From Christiangramia portivictoriae DSM 23547 (lineage in GTDB: Bacteria > Bacteroidota > Bacteroidia > Flavobacteriales > Flavobacteriaceae), in NCBI RefSeq assembly GCF_000423045.1, contig NZ_KE383971.1:754092-818091 (forward strand): DNA of 64,000 nt, read 5' to 3'. Position 1 is the first letter of the stretch. Each line of letters starts with the position of its first letter. The position numbers were made by a program, and so were the translations under genes. Shown here piece after piece: positions 54,557 through 63,057 of the stretch. The notes beneath the pieces are model-generated. The model had not been told where the DNA came from. It saw nothing but the letters and a program-made list of their open reading frames with translations, and did not search any database.

Positions 54557-54989
54557 AAAGCCAAAAAAGGTATTTATACAGGGAGCAATTCCTCCTGAAA
54601 AGATCGCGAAATCCATTGCAAACCATCAGTCAAAAACCAATATTGGAGCACATAGCATCTTTCTTGGACAGATTCGGGCAGATGAAGTGGACGGTAATAT
54701 CGTCCAGGCCATAGAATACAGCGCTTACGAAGAAATGGCGGAGCAGGTATTTCACGAAATCAGGGAGACAGCTTTTTCTAAATTTGACATTACCTGCGCA
54801 CATATTTATCATAGTATGGGAAGAGTGAATGCCGGGGAAATCTGTTTGTTTGTATTTACATCTTCAGAACATCGAAAGATTGCCATCGAAGCCTGCAACT
54901 TTTTTGTGGAAGAGATCAAAGCGAAAGTACCCATCTTTGGAAAAGAACTTTTTGAAGACGAATCACATCAATGGAAAGTAAATAAATAA
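54546..54989 (+). CDS. moaE: Molybdopterin synthase large subunit
   Basis: This 147-residue MoaE has 'GAHSIFLGQIRADEVDG' near the N terminus, 'IYHSMGRVNAGEICLFVF', and the active-site lysines in 'EEIKAKVPIFGKELFED'. It forms the tetramer with MoaD that inserts the dithiolene sulfurs. The start overlaps moeB by 11 bases and the stop overlaps the moaCB start by one base (TAATG). Nothing is missing. Confidence 0.94.
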   Translation: MSHKKPKKVFIQGAIPPEKIAKSIANHQSKTNIGAHSIFLGQIRADEVDGNIVQAIEYSAYEEMAEQVFHEIRETAFSKFDITCAHIYHSMGRVNAGEICLFVFTSSEHRKIAIEACNFFVEEIKAKVPIFGKELFEDESHQWKVNK

Positions 54990-55885
54990 TGGTAGACATT
55001 ACACATAAAATAAACACCTTGCGCGAAGCGACGGCCGTGGCGGTTGTAAAAACTTCTTCAGAAGATACCATAAAGGCGATTCGAAATAATACCGTACCTA
55101 AAGGAAATGTTTTCGAAATGGCGAAAGCTGCCGGTCTTTTAGGGGTGAAAAAAACTCCAGACCTGCTGCCCGATTGTCATCCTTTGCCGATCGAATATAC
55201 AGGCATCGATTATGAGATCAAGGGTCTTGAGATCCATATTTCTGTGAAGGTAAAGACGATCTACAAAACAGGTGTGGAGGTTGAAGCCATGCATGGCGCC
55301 AGTATCGTCGCGCTTACTTTATATGATATGCTGAAGCCCATCGATAAACAGGTGGAGATTGGTAGCATAAAATTACAGCAAAAGAAGGGCGGAAAATCTT
55401 CTTTTAAAACCAATGCTGAAGGGATTACTGCCAACGTCATCGTATGTTCCGATTCTATTTCTAAAGGGAATGGCGAAGATAAAGCCGGGGAGATCATACT
55501 TTCCAAACTGAAGGATTTAAACATTCAGGGCTCTAAGCTTATTATTGCAGATGAACCGTCAGACATCAGGACCGCATTAGAAAATTCAGAAGGGAACCTG
55601 GTCATTTTTACGGGTGGGACCGGAGTTAGTAATCGCGATAATACACCTGAAGTTCTAAGAGAAATGCTGGATAAAAGTCTGCCTGGGGTGGAAGAACAAA
55701 TTAGAAGTTATGGACAACAGCGTATGCCATTTGCAATGTTGTCAAGATCTGTAGCAGGGGTAAGGAAGGGGAAACTTGTACTTGCTTTTCCAGGATCTGC
55801 CAAAGGCGCTGCAGAATGCATGGACGCCATATTTCCGCATGTATTGCATGCGTTTAAAGTTTTAGAAGGAAAGAGACATGAGTGA
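54989..55885 (+). CDS. moaCB: MoaC-MoaB fusion protein
   Basis: The N-terminal ~150 residues are MoaC (cyclic pyranopterin monophosphate synthase): 'VDITHKINTLREATA', 'DCHPLPIEY' and 'EAMHGASIVALTLYDMLK' with the active-site Lys. Residues ~155-298 are a MoaB/MogA domain with 'FTGGTGVSNRDNTPE' and 'LAFPGSAKGAAECM', which adenylates molybdopterin before metal insertion. Joining these two steps in one chain is known in some bacteria but not the E. coli arrangement. It overlaps moaA by eight bases. Confidence 0.92.
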   Translation: MVDITHKINTLREATAVAVVKTSSEDTIKAIRNNTVPKGNVFEMAKAAGLLGVKKTPDLLPDCHPLPIEYTGIDYEIKGLEIHISVKVKTIYKTGVEVEAMHGASIVALTLYDMLKPIDKQVEIGSIKLQQKKGGKSSFKTNAEGITANVIVCSDSISKGNGEDKAGEIILSKLKDLNIQGSKLIIADEPSDIRTALENSEGNLVIFTGGTGVSNRDNTPEVLREMLDKSLPGVEEQIRSYGQQRMPFAMLSRSVAGVRKGKLVLAFPGSAKGAAECMDAIFPHVLHAFKVLEGKRHE

Positions 55886-56870
55886 AGAAAGAAAGCAGAT
55901 CGTTGATAATTTTGGAAGACCACATACATACCTGAGAATTTCTCTCACAGATCGCTGTAATTTAAGATGTTTTTATTGCATGCCTGAGGATGGAATCCAG
56001 CTAATGGATAAACCCAGTATTATGACCCTGGAAGAGATCATTAGTTTGGCAACCAGCTTTAGAGATCTTGGAGTCGATACTATTCGGCTTACAGGCGGTG
56101 AGCCTTTGGTTCGTAAGAATTTTGGATACCTCGTGGAGGAACTTGCCAAACTTGGGGTCACTTTAAAGATCACGACCAATGGTATTGTTCTGGACAAATA
56201 CCTGGACCTCTTTCAGAAAATAGGATTAAAAAAGATCAATTTCAGTCTTGATACACTGGATAAGGCAAGGTCTATTTTTATTACCAAGCGGGATTTTTAT
56301 GATCGCATCATGCAAAACCTGGAAAAGGCGCTGGAAATGGGGATGCATATCAAACTTAATATCGTTCTAATTAAAGGGGTTAATGATGCCGAGATCAATG
56401 ATTTTATTGCACTCACGAAACATCAAAACCTGGTGGTGAAATTTATAGAATTCATGCCATTTAAGGGAAATGAGTGGGACTGGAGCAAAGGGGTAAGCAA
56501 ACAGGAAATTCTTGATACGGTTGAGAAAAAATTTGGAGAAATAGAAGTGCTGGAGAATCCTAAACATAGTACCAGCACTAACTTTAAGGTGGCGGGTCAC
56601 GTTGGTAGTTTCGCGATTGTGAGCACGATCACCAATCCTTTTTGTAGTGAGTGCAACCGGATTCGCGTCACTGCAGATGGGAAGATGAAAAACTGCCTTT
56701 TCGCTAATTCTGAAACCGATCTTCTCAGTCCCATGCGGGAAGGAAAGGATTTGAGTCCGATTATTCTAAATGCCATCAAATCCAAGAAACATAGCCGTGA
56801 CGGTATGGATGTGAAAATGGATGCCGAGCACTATGAGCAAAATCGTTCTATGATCTCAATAGGAGGGTAA
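55878..56870 (+). CDS. moaA: GTP 3',8-cyclase (MoaA)
   Basis: This 330-residue radical SAM enzyme has the N-terminal [4Fe-4S] Cys at 27, 31 and 34 ('DRCNLRCFYCMPEDG') and a C-terminal substrate cluster ('CSECNRIRVT' and 'KNCLF'). It ends with the conserved Gly-Gly ('MISIGG') needed in MoaA. 'IRLTGGEPLVRKNF' is the SAM-binding GGE loop. It starts cofactor synthesis by rearranging GTP. It overlaps moaCB by eight bases and moeA by one. Confidence 0.96.
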   Translation: MSEERKQIVDNFGRPHTYLRISLTDRCNLRCFYCMPEDGIQLMDKPSIMTLEEIISLATSFRDLGVDTIRLTGGEPLVRKNFGYLVEELAKLGVTLKITTNGIVLDKYLDLFQKIGLKKINFSLDTLDKARSIFITKRDFYDRIMQNLEKALEMGMHIKLNIVLIKGVNDAEINDFIALTKHQNLVVKFIEFMPFKGNEWDWSKGVSKQEILDTVEKKFGEIEVLENPKHSTSTNFKVAGHVGSFAIVSTITNPFCSECNRIRVTADGKMKNCLFANSETDLLSPMREGKDLSPIILNAIKSKKHSRDGMDVKMDAEHYEQNRSMISIGG

Positions 56871-58036
56871 TGGTAGAAATTAAGCAAGCATTACAAATAA
56901 TAAGATCTCAGGATGTACCACTGGATTCTGAAGTAGTAAGTCTTAAAGATTCACTAGGCAGAGTTCTGGCGGAAGATCTGAGAGCAGGCTTCGATTTGCC
57001 GGGTTTCGATAATTCGGCTATGGATGGTTATGCCTTGGGCGGGCTTCAGCAGGAATATAAGCTTGTTGGAGAAGTGGCTGCAGGTGATTTAAAGGAGATT
57101 ATACCAAAGATCGGTGAAGCGGTTCGCATTTTTACCGGCGCAAAAGTTCCGCAGGGAACTTCCGCAGTAATCATGCAGGAAAAAACCGAAGTAAAAAATG
57201 ATCTACTCTTCCTTGATCAATTACCGGTAGAAGGCCAGTGCATCCGAAAAAAAGGGGAAGAACTGAGATCAGGAGAACTGGTCTTCAACAGTTCGTATAA
57301 AATTACCGCTGCAGGAATTGGAATGATAGGGAGTCTTGGTCTTGATAAAGTAAAAGTCTTTAAAAAACCAGTCATTCGATTGATCACCACCGGCAACGAA
57401 CTGGTCGCCCCGGGAGGTTCCCTGCAAGGCGGACAGATCTATGAATCCAATAGTGGGGCTATAGTAGCGGCATTAAATAGCAAAGGATTTACCAGTGCTG
57501 GGAATGAACAGATCAAAGATGATTTTGAACAGATCAAAACTGGCATTGCAGAAGCCTTGCAAAATGCCGGTGTACTTATTCTTTCCGGAGGAATTTCAGT
57601 AGGAAATTATGACTTCGTAAAGCAGGCGCTGGAAGAAAATGGAGTAGATGAGCTGTTCTACAAAGTGAAACAAAAACCCGGCAAACCTTTGTTTTTTGGA
57701 AGAAAGGAAAATAAATTCATCTTTGCGCTGCCTGGAAACCCTGCATCTTCCCTTAGTTGTTTCTACATATATGTGCTACCATTATTGCAGAAATTAAGTG
57801 GATTGGCAGGGAATGGACTGTTGGAACTTCATTTGCCAGCTGCTTCTGATTTTCAAAACAGGGGTGATCGTCCCGTTTTTCTAAAAGCGAATATAGAAGA
57901 TAATACTGTCAGGATTCTGAATGCTCAGGGGTCTTCCATGATAGGTTCCATGGCTAAAGGCAACGCCCTGGCATTTGTCGAAGCCTTTGAGAAAATAGAG
58001 AAAGGCTCATTGATTAAAACATTTCTGATTTCCTGA
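56870..58036 (+). CDS. moeA: Molybdopterin molybdenumtransferase (MoeA)
   Basis: The 388-residue protein has the MoeA pattern: 'PGFDNSAMDGYAL' near residue 43, 'RIFTGAKVPQGTSAVIMQE', 'RLITTGNELVAPG', 'LSGGISVGNYDFVKQAL' and 'FALPGNPASSLSCFYIYV'. It inserts molybdate into adenylated molybdopterin made by the MoaB domain. The TAATG overlap with moaA suggests coupled translation. The TauE/SafE gene starts one base after its stop. Confidence 0.95.
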   Translation: MVEIKQALQIIRSQDVPLDSEVVSLKDSLGRVLAEDLRAGFDLPGFDNSAMDGYALGGLQQEYKLVGEVAAGDLKEIIPKIGEAVRIFTGAKVPQGTSAVIMQEKTEVKNDLLFLDQLPVEGQCIRKKGEELRSGELVFNSSYKITAAGIGMIGSLGLDKVKVFKKPVIRLITTGNELVAPGGSLQGGQIYESNSGAIVAALNSKGFTSAGNEQIKDDFEQIKTGIAEALQNAGVLILSGGISVGNYDFVKQALEENGVDELFYKVKQKPGKPLFFGRKENKFIFALPGNPASSLSCFYIYVLPLLQKLSGLAGNGLLELHLPAASDFQNRGDRPVFLKANIEDNTVRILNAQGSSMIGSMAKGNALAFVEAFEKIEKGSLIKTFLIS

Positions 58037-58037
58037 C

Positions 58038-58793
58038 ATGCCCCTGGAGTACCTGCCATTGTTATTCTTTTTTATCGCACTATTCTATAGTTCGGTTGGA
58101 TTTGGCGGAGGTTCCAGTTACCTGGCCATACTGAGTCTTGTGTTGGCCGATTTCTATGAAATTCGCTCTACCGCCCTGGTATTGAATATTTGCGTAGTTT
58201 CCATTAGCACCTTGGTCTTTGCCAGAAATGGTGTTTTAAAACCTCGTATGCTCTGGCCATTTTTCGTACTAAGCATTCCGCTTGCCTATCTGGGAGCACA
58301 GATAAAACTATCCCAGGATATTTTCTTTATTATCCTGGGCGTGGCCCTCATACTAGCAGGAATCTTTATGTGCCTTCGCTACTTACAGTCCAATCTTATT
58401 TCTTCGGAATTCACTAACTCCAGGAAAGCGCTTTTGGGTGGGAGCATTGGACTATTATCTGGAATTTCGGGTATTGGCGGTGGAATTTTTCTTTCACCGG
58501 TTCTGCATTTGCTTCGATGGAAAGATGGTAGAATCATCGCCTCCCTGGCTTCGGTATTTATCCTGGTGAACAGTATCGCTGGACTGGCTGGTTTGCAAAT
58601 GGCAGGTACGTTTAAAATTGACACCAACCTACTTCTAAAACTCGTGCTAGCGGTTGTTCTCGGCGGAATTTTCGGATCTTATCTAAGCAGTAAAAAATTC
58701 AATTTAAAGGTCCTCGGGATCCTGACTGCCGTGCTGATATTTTATGTCGGGCTTCGGCTTATCCTGAAGTTCGGATTGGACCTTAATATCTAG
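58038..58793 (+). CDS. TauE/SafE-family anion permease
   Basis: The 251-residue protein has about seven to eight membrane helices and the repeated glycine-rich helix starts of the family: 'SSVGFGGGSSYLAILSL' and 'GLLSGISGIGGGIFLSPV'. Known members move sulfite, sulfoacetate or other sulfur-containing organic anions. Its position directly after moeA, before the PaoABC-like enzyme, suggests transport of a related anion (sulfite, molybdate or a substrate acid), but this is inference. There is no ABC-type ModABC system in the island. Confidence 0.85.
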   Translation: MPLEYLPLLFFFIALFYSSVGFGGGSSYLAILSLVLADFYEIRSTALVLNICVVSISTLVFARNGVLKPRMLWPFFVLSIPLAYLGAQIKLSQDIFFIILGVALILAGIFMCLRYLQSNLISSEFTNSRKALLGGSIGLLSGISGIGGGIFLSPVLHLLRWKDGRIIASLASVFILVNSIAGLAGLQMAGTFKIDTNLLLKLVLAVVLGGIFGSYLSSKKFNLKVLGILTAVLIFYVGLRLILKFGLDLNI

Positions 58794-58932
58794 TTTTCTC
58801 CTATTACGAATAAACTTAGGTTAAAAGAAGCGTGAAATGCCTTATTAATGCTTGCTGTTAACACTTCAGTAACATTTGCCGAGTCTTATTTCTGTAATTT
58901 TAAAGGGTAGACTTACCTCCAAAAATAATTAC

Positions 58933-59733
58933 ATGAAAGATTTAGACAAATGGAAAGCCAAGGTCGAGGCAGATGACTTCACCGATGATGAAAAGAAGGT
59001 GTTTGATGAAATGGGCTTGAAAGGCTCTTCAAGGCGTACTTTCTTAAAACAGGTTTCAGTAGCGAGCATGAGTCTCTGGGCTACCTCCTATTTTACGAAC
59101 GACCTGTTTGCAAGTACCATGGAAGACCTTCCGGAAGAAGCACGGGTTTTACTGAATGAAGTAAAAGTGAATTTGCGAGTGAATGAGATGAGCAAACCAT
59201 TGAATATCGATTCAAGGATGAGTTTGCTTGACGCCTTAAGGGAACGTCTTGCTCTTACCGGAACCAAAAAAGGATGTGACCATGGCCAGTGTGGTGCATG
59301 TACGGTGATGATCGATGGAAAAAGAAAATTATCCTGTTTAACACTTGCCGCAACCTGTGATGATAAAGAGATCACCACAGTAGAAGGTCTTGCCAAGGAT
59401 GGTAAACTGCATCCTATGCAGGAAGCTTTCGTAAAACACGATGGCTACCAGTGTGGATATTGCACTCCAGGACAGGTTTGCTCTTCTGTAGCTTTACTGG
59501 AAGAAGCGAAAAATGGAGAAGCAAGTTATTTAACCGAGGACCTTTCAACGATTAAAAAAGATTTGAAACTTTCCGAAGCAGAAATAAGAGAGCGTATGTC
59601 TGGAAATATTTGCCGTTGTGGTGCTTACAATAATATCGTGCAGGCCTTCAAGGAGGTGCATTCCGGAGACAGTGAAATGCCAACCTGGGAATTTGCTACT
59701 CAGGAACAAATGGAAAATGCAAAGAACGCTTAA
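58933..59733 (+). CDS. [2Fe-2S] subunit of PaoABC-like dehydrogenase (YagT-like), Tat-exported
   Basis: This protein has 266 residues (ATG 58933; the longer frame starts at 58876). After a charged N-terminal extension of about 32 residues comes a Tat motif ('SRRTFLKQVSVASMSLW'). The ferredoxin-type Cys set is in 'KKGCDHGQCGACTVMIDG', and the helical-domain clusters in 'YQCGYCTPGQV' and 'SGNICRCGAYNN'. E. coli PaoA is exported the same way with its partners. The genes for the FAD and molybdenum subunits follow with 12- and 21-base gaps. It passes electrons between the molybdenum and FAD sites. Confidence 0.93.
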   Translation: MKDLDKWKAKVEADDFTDDEKKVFDEMGLKGSSRRTFLKQVSVASMSLWATSYFTNDLFASTMEDLPEEARVLLNEVKVNLRVNEMSKPLNIDSRMSLLDALRERLALTGTKKGCDHGQCGACTVMIDGKRKLSCLTLAATCDDKEITTVEGLAKDGKLHPMQEAFVKHDGYQCGYCTPGQVCSSVALLEEAKNGEASYLTEDLSTIKKDLKLSEAEIRERMSGNICRCGAYNNIVQAFKEVHSGDSEMPTWEFATQEQMENAKNA

Positions 59734-59745
59734 TACCAACCAGAT

Positions 59746-60732
59746 ATGAGACCATTCACTTACACGAATGCTAAGAATACACAGGAAGCATTGCAGCAAA
59801 CTACTGCAACGACACATTACCTGGCCGGAGGAACCAATCTGGTTGATCTAATGAAAGAAGATGTTGAACGTCCCGATCAATTAGTGGATGTAAATAATCT
59901 CGAGTTCAATAAAATAGAAAAGAATCAGTCCGGAGGCTGGAGTCTAGGAGCGATGTTAAACAACTCTGATACTGCGAATCACCCGGATATCCGTAAAAAT
60001 TATCCGTTATTATCCATGGCGATGCTCTCGGCAGCCACAGCGCAGATAAGAAATATGGCCACTAACGGAGGTAACTTAATGCAGAGAACCAGATGTCCTT
60101 ATTTTTTCGAGACTTCGATGCCTTGTAACAAAAGAGAACCAGGTTCCGGTTGTGGTGCCATTGATGGGATGAATGCCGTTCACGCCATTTTTGGATACAG
60201 CAAGGAATGTATCGCTACACATCCTTCAGATATGTGTGTTGCGCTTGCAGCCATGGGAGCTGAAGTTGAGGTGCAAAAGCCAGATGGTTCCAGTCGAAGA
60301 ATTCCATTCAGCGAATTCCATAGACTGCCTGGAGACAGACCTGAAAAGGATACTAACCTGGAAAAAGGAGAACTTATCACTCAAATACATTTGTCTACTC
60401 CTCAATTCTCTGACAATTACTATTACCTGAAGATTAGAGAGCGTTCCAGTTATGCGTTTGCCCTAATTTCAGTTGCAGCAGGATTATCTATTCAAAATGG
60501 GATGATTTCCAGAGTAGGTCTGGCTATGGGCGGAGTGGCTCACAAACCCTGGAAACTTTCAGAAGCTGAAGAATTTTTAAAAGGCAAAAAGGCCACTACT
60601 GAAAACTTCGAGAAAGCGGCAGAACTGGCCATGAAAGATGCCAAACCATTCGAGAAAAATAAATACAAGGTCGAGATGGGGACAAAAGCCGTCGTACGCG
60701 CACTGCAACAGGCCATCAATCGAACAGCATAA
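59746..60732 (+). CDS. FAD/[4Fe-4S] subunit of PaoABC-like dehydrogenase (YagS-like)
   Basis: The 328-residue protein has an FAD-binding domain ('YLAGGTNLVDLMKEDVERP', 'IRNMATNGGNLMQRTRC') and an insertion with four Cys ('RTRCPYFF', 'MPCNKREPGSGCGA', 'KECIATHPSDMC' region) that matches the extra [4Fe-4S] cluster of E. coli PaoB. The C-terminal CO-dehydrogenase-flavoprotein domain is intact. It links the small and large subunits and would hand electrons to an acceptor such as a quinone, cytochrome or oxygen. No own Tat signal is seen; it is probably exported with the small subunit. Confidence 0.92.
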   Translation: MRPFTYTNAKNTQEALQQTTATTHYLAGGTNLVDLMKEDVERPDQLVDVNNLEFNKIEKNQSGGWSLGAMLNNSDTANHPDIRKNYPLLSMAMLSAATAQIRNMATNGGNLMQRTRCPYFFETSMPCNKREPGSGCGAIDGMNAVHAIFGYSKECIATHPSDMCVALAAMGAEVEVQKPDGSSRRIPFSEFHRLPGDRPEKDTNLEKGELITQIHLSTPQFSDNYYYLKIRERSSYAFALISVAAGLSIQNGMISRVGLAMGGVAHKPWKLSEAEEFLKGKKATTENFEKAAELAMKDAKPFEKNKYKVEMGTKAVVRALQQAINRTA

Positions 60733-60753
60733 CCAATTTCAAAAAATTATAAG

Positions 60754-62934
60754 ATGAAGACAATGAACAAAACTGGAGTTGGTGCAGCAATTGATCGCGT
60801 AGAGGGACACCTCAAAGTGACGGGAAAAGCTACATACGCTTCAGAATTTCCAATCGAGAACAAGGTGTATGCCCAGGGTATTAACAGTACCATTGCTAAA
60901 GGAACCATCACCTCTATCGATACTACGGAAGCAGAGAAGGCGGCCGGGGTATTGGCGGTAATCACTCATAAGAACGCTGAAAAGCTAAATGATTTTAAAA
61001 AAGATCGATACCAAATATCAACAGATACCATTGCACCTGTGCTGCAAAGCAACAAAGTGCATTATTATGGAGAATATGTAGGGGTGGTAGTGGCTGAAAC
61101 TTTTGAGCAGGCGCAATACGCAGCAAGACTGGTCAAAATTGAATATAGTAAAGCAAACGATCCTAAGATTCATTTTGGTAAAGAACGTGGCAATGCATTT
61201 TTTCCAGCCGAGGATTCAGACTATTCTCGCGGGGATATGGAAAAAGGACTGGCTGAAGCAGATGAGGTTGTTGAACAAACATATATCACGCCTATCGAGC
61301 ATCATCACCCTATGGAATTACATGCGGTGATCGCCGAATGGAACAATGGGAAAGTAACAGCTTATGCAAGCCAGCAAATGCTGGAAGATGCTACCATAGC
61401 CATATCTGATACATTTCAGATTCCGCAGAAGGATGTACGGGTGGTTGCAGCTTATGTTGGTGGAGGATTCGGTTCCAAGCTCAATGTGGAGCGACATGTT
61501 ACCCTCGCGGTCATGGCGGCCAAGAAGGTTGGAAGACCTGTGCAGGTAACCGTTACCAGGACACAGATGTTTACCAATACCGGACTGCGACAAAAGAACG
61601 AGCAAACCATGAAGATTGGCGCTAAACAGGATGGGACCTTGACGGCGCTTTCTCATGATACCTTATCGCATACTTCCCCGAATCTAGTGTACCAGGAACC
61701 CTGCGGAATGGTTTCCAAAATGCTTTATAATAGTCCGAATGCCAAAGTAACCGAGAGGCTAATGCCAATGAACCTGCAAACGCCATTTGCGATGCGGGCA
61801 CCGGGAGAAGCGACAGGAAGTTTTGCATTGGAATCTGCGATGGATGAGATGGCCTGGAAACTAAAGATGGATCCGTTAGAGTTCAGGATCAAAAACGATA
61901 CTCAAACAGATCTTCATAAAAACCGACCTTTTTCCTCGCGACTACTGGTAGAATGTTTGCGAATAGGTGCAGAAAAATTTGGGTGGAAGAATCGTAAAGA
62001 TCAGCCACGAACCAATACCAAAGGAAACTGGCTTATTGGATATGGCGTTAGCGCAGCATCCAGGAATTCACCTTATTTAAAGACCCACGCGAAGGTGCTG
62101 TTGGAATTGGTGGAGGACAGAGTAGAAGCGACCATGCAGATGGATGCAACCGATATTGGTACGGGAACTTATACGATCGTAGCTCAAACTGCTGCCGAAT
62201 ATCTTGGCATTCCAGTGGAACAGGTCAAGGTAGAACTGGGGGATTCCAACTTCCCGGTAACCCCGGGCTCCGGAGGATCATGGGGAGCAGCCTCTTACTG
62301 TAATGGAGCAAGAGCGGCCTGTGAGAACGCAGTTAAAAAATTGAAAGACAATCGAAGTATTCCTGAAGACAAGGAGGTTGCTCTGGCTGAACTTTTAAAA
62401 CAGAACCAGCTCACTAAATTTGAAATGACTGGGATGGCCGAGCCTTCTACGGAATTTGAAAAACATTCTGTATTTTCTTTTGGTGCCAACTTCGCCGAAG
62501 TCTGGGTAGATAAAGACACAGGAATGTGGAAGATCGAAAGAATGGTCAACGTGGGTGCCGCAGGAAAAATCCTGAATCCTAAGACTGCCTATGGACAGAT
62601 CATTGGAGGTCTAACCATGGGAGCAGGAATGGCGATTGCTGAAAAGACTGATGTAGAACCAAATTTCGGGAATTTCATTACACGTTCCTTTGCAGATTAT
62701 CACGTTCCTGTAAACCTGGATATGGCAAACATCGATGTCATTTTTCTTCCTGAAGAGGACAAGATCGCCAACAAAATGGGAATAAAAGGAATAGGAGAGC
62801 TGGGAATCACAAGTGTAGCCGCTTCACTTTCCAATGCCATTTTTAATGCCACAGGTAAAAGAATGCGCGAATTGCCCATAACCCCTGAAAAATTAATTGA
62901 AGCGCCATTGGAACCTGGCGTTCAGGAAGTTTGA
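60754..62934 (+). CDS. Molybdopterin-binding subunit of PaoABC-like dehydrogenase (YagR-like)
   Basis: The 726-residue protein belongs to the xanthine dehydrogenase family large subunits: 'VEGHLKVTGKATYASEFP', 'AAYVGGGFGSKLNVERH', 'TPFAMRAPGEATGSFAL' and 'GSGGSWGAASYCNGAR' line the cofactor site, and 'MGIKGIGELGITSVAAS' contains the catalytic Glu. It oxidises aldehydes or purine-like heterocycles; which cannot be told. E. coli PaoC uses molybdopterin cytosine dinucleotide, in line with the MocA-like gene of this island. It has no signal peptide of its own. It ends the island and is followed by a strong terminator. Confidence 0.93.
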   Translation: MKTMNKTGVGAAIDRVEGHLKVTGKATYASEFPIENKVYAQGINSTIAKGTITSIDTTEAEKAAGVLAVITHKNAEKLNDFKKDRYQISTDTIAPVLQSNKVHYYGEYVGVVVAETFEQAQYAARLVKIEYSKANDPKIHFGKERGNAFFPAEDSDYSRGDMEKGLAEADEVVEQTYITPIEHHHPMELHAVIAEWNNGKVTAYASQQMLEDATIAISDTFQIPQKDVRVVAAYVGGGFGSKLNVERHVTLAVMAAKKVGRPVQVTVTRTQMFTNTGLRQKNEQTMKIGAKQDGTLTALSHDTLSHTSPNLVYQEPCGMVSKMLYNSPNAKVTERLMPMNLQTPFAMRAPGEATGSFALESAMDEMAWKLKMDPLEFRIKNDTQTDLHKNRPFSSRLLVECLRIGAEKFGWKNRKDQPRTNTKGNWLIGYGVSAASRNSPYLKTHAKVLLELVEDRVEATMQMDATDIGTGTYTIVAQTAAEYLGIPVEQVKVELGDSNFPVTPGSGGSWGAASYCNGARAACENAVKKLKDNRSIPEDKEVALAELLKQNQLTKFEMTGMAEPSTEFEKHSVFSFGANFAEVWVDKDTGMWKIERMVNVGAAGKILNPKTAYGQIIGGLTMGAGMAIAEKTDVEPNFGNFITRSFADYHVPVNLDMANIDVIFLPEEDKIANKMGIKGIGELGITSVAASLSNAIFNATGKRMRELPITPEKLIEAPLEPGVQEV

Positions 62935-62940
62935 TAGTTT

Positions 62941-62970
62941 AAAAACCCGGATCATCATCCGGGTTTTTTA
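62941..62970 (+). terminator. Intrinsic terminator at the end of the molybdenum island
   Basis: An 8-bp GC-rich stem (62945-62952 with 62957-62964), a 4-base loop and a T-run of six, directly after the large-subunit stop. Confidence 0.9.
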
Positions 62971-62974
62971 CTAT

Positions 62975-63017
62975 TATGATAGTTTGACAACTGTTAATTA
63001 AGATATAAACTATCATA
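62975..63017. promoter_or_regulatory. 11-bp inverted repeat upstream of the TetR gene
   Basis: Perfect arms tatgatagttt (62975-62985) and aaactatcata (63007-63017) separated by 21 bases. Placement just before a TetR-type gene, together with a second palindrome, suggests an operator. It may bind the regulator encoded downstream. Confidence 0.5.
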
Positions 63018-63020
63018 TAT

Positions 63021-63043
63021 TAATAGTAATACTATTAGATTTG
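63021..63043 (+). promoter_or_regulatory. 17-bp palindrome overlapping a -7 promoter element
   Basis: TAATAGT-AAT-ACTATTA (63021-63037) is a perfect palindrome with a 3-base centre. Its right arm overlaps TAGATTTG (63036-63043), an exact TAnnTTTG match 14 bases before the TetR start. A protein bound here would block the promoter, so autoregulation is likely. No clear TTG is seen at the ideal -33 spacing. Confidence 0.5.
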
Positions 63044-63057
63044 CAGGAAATAATTTA

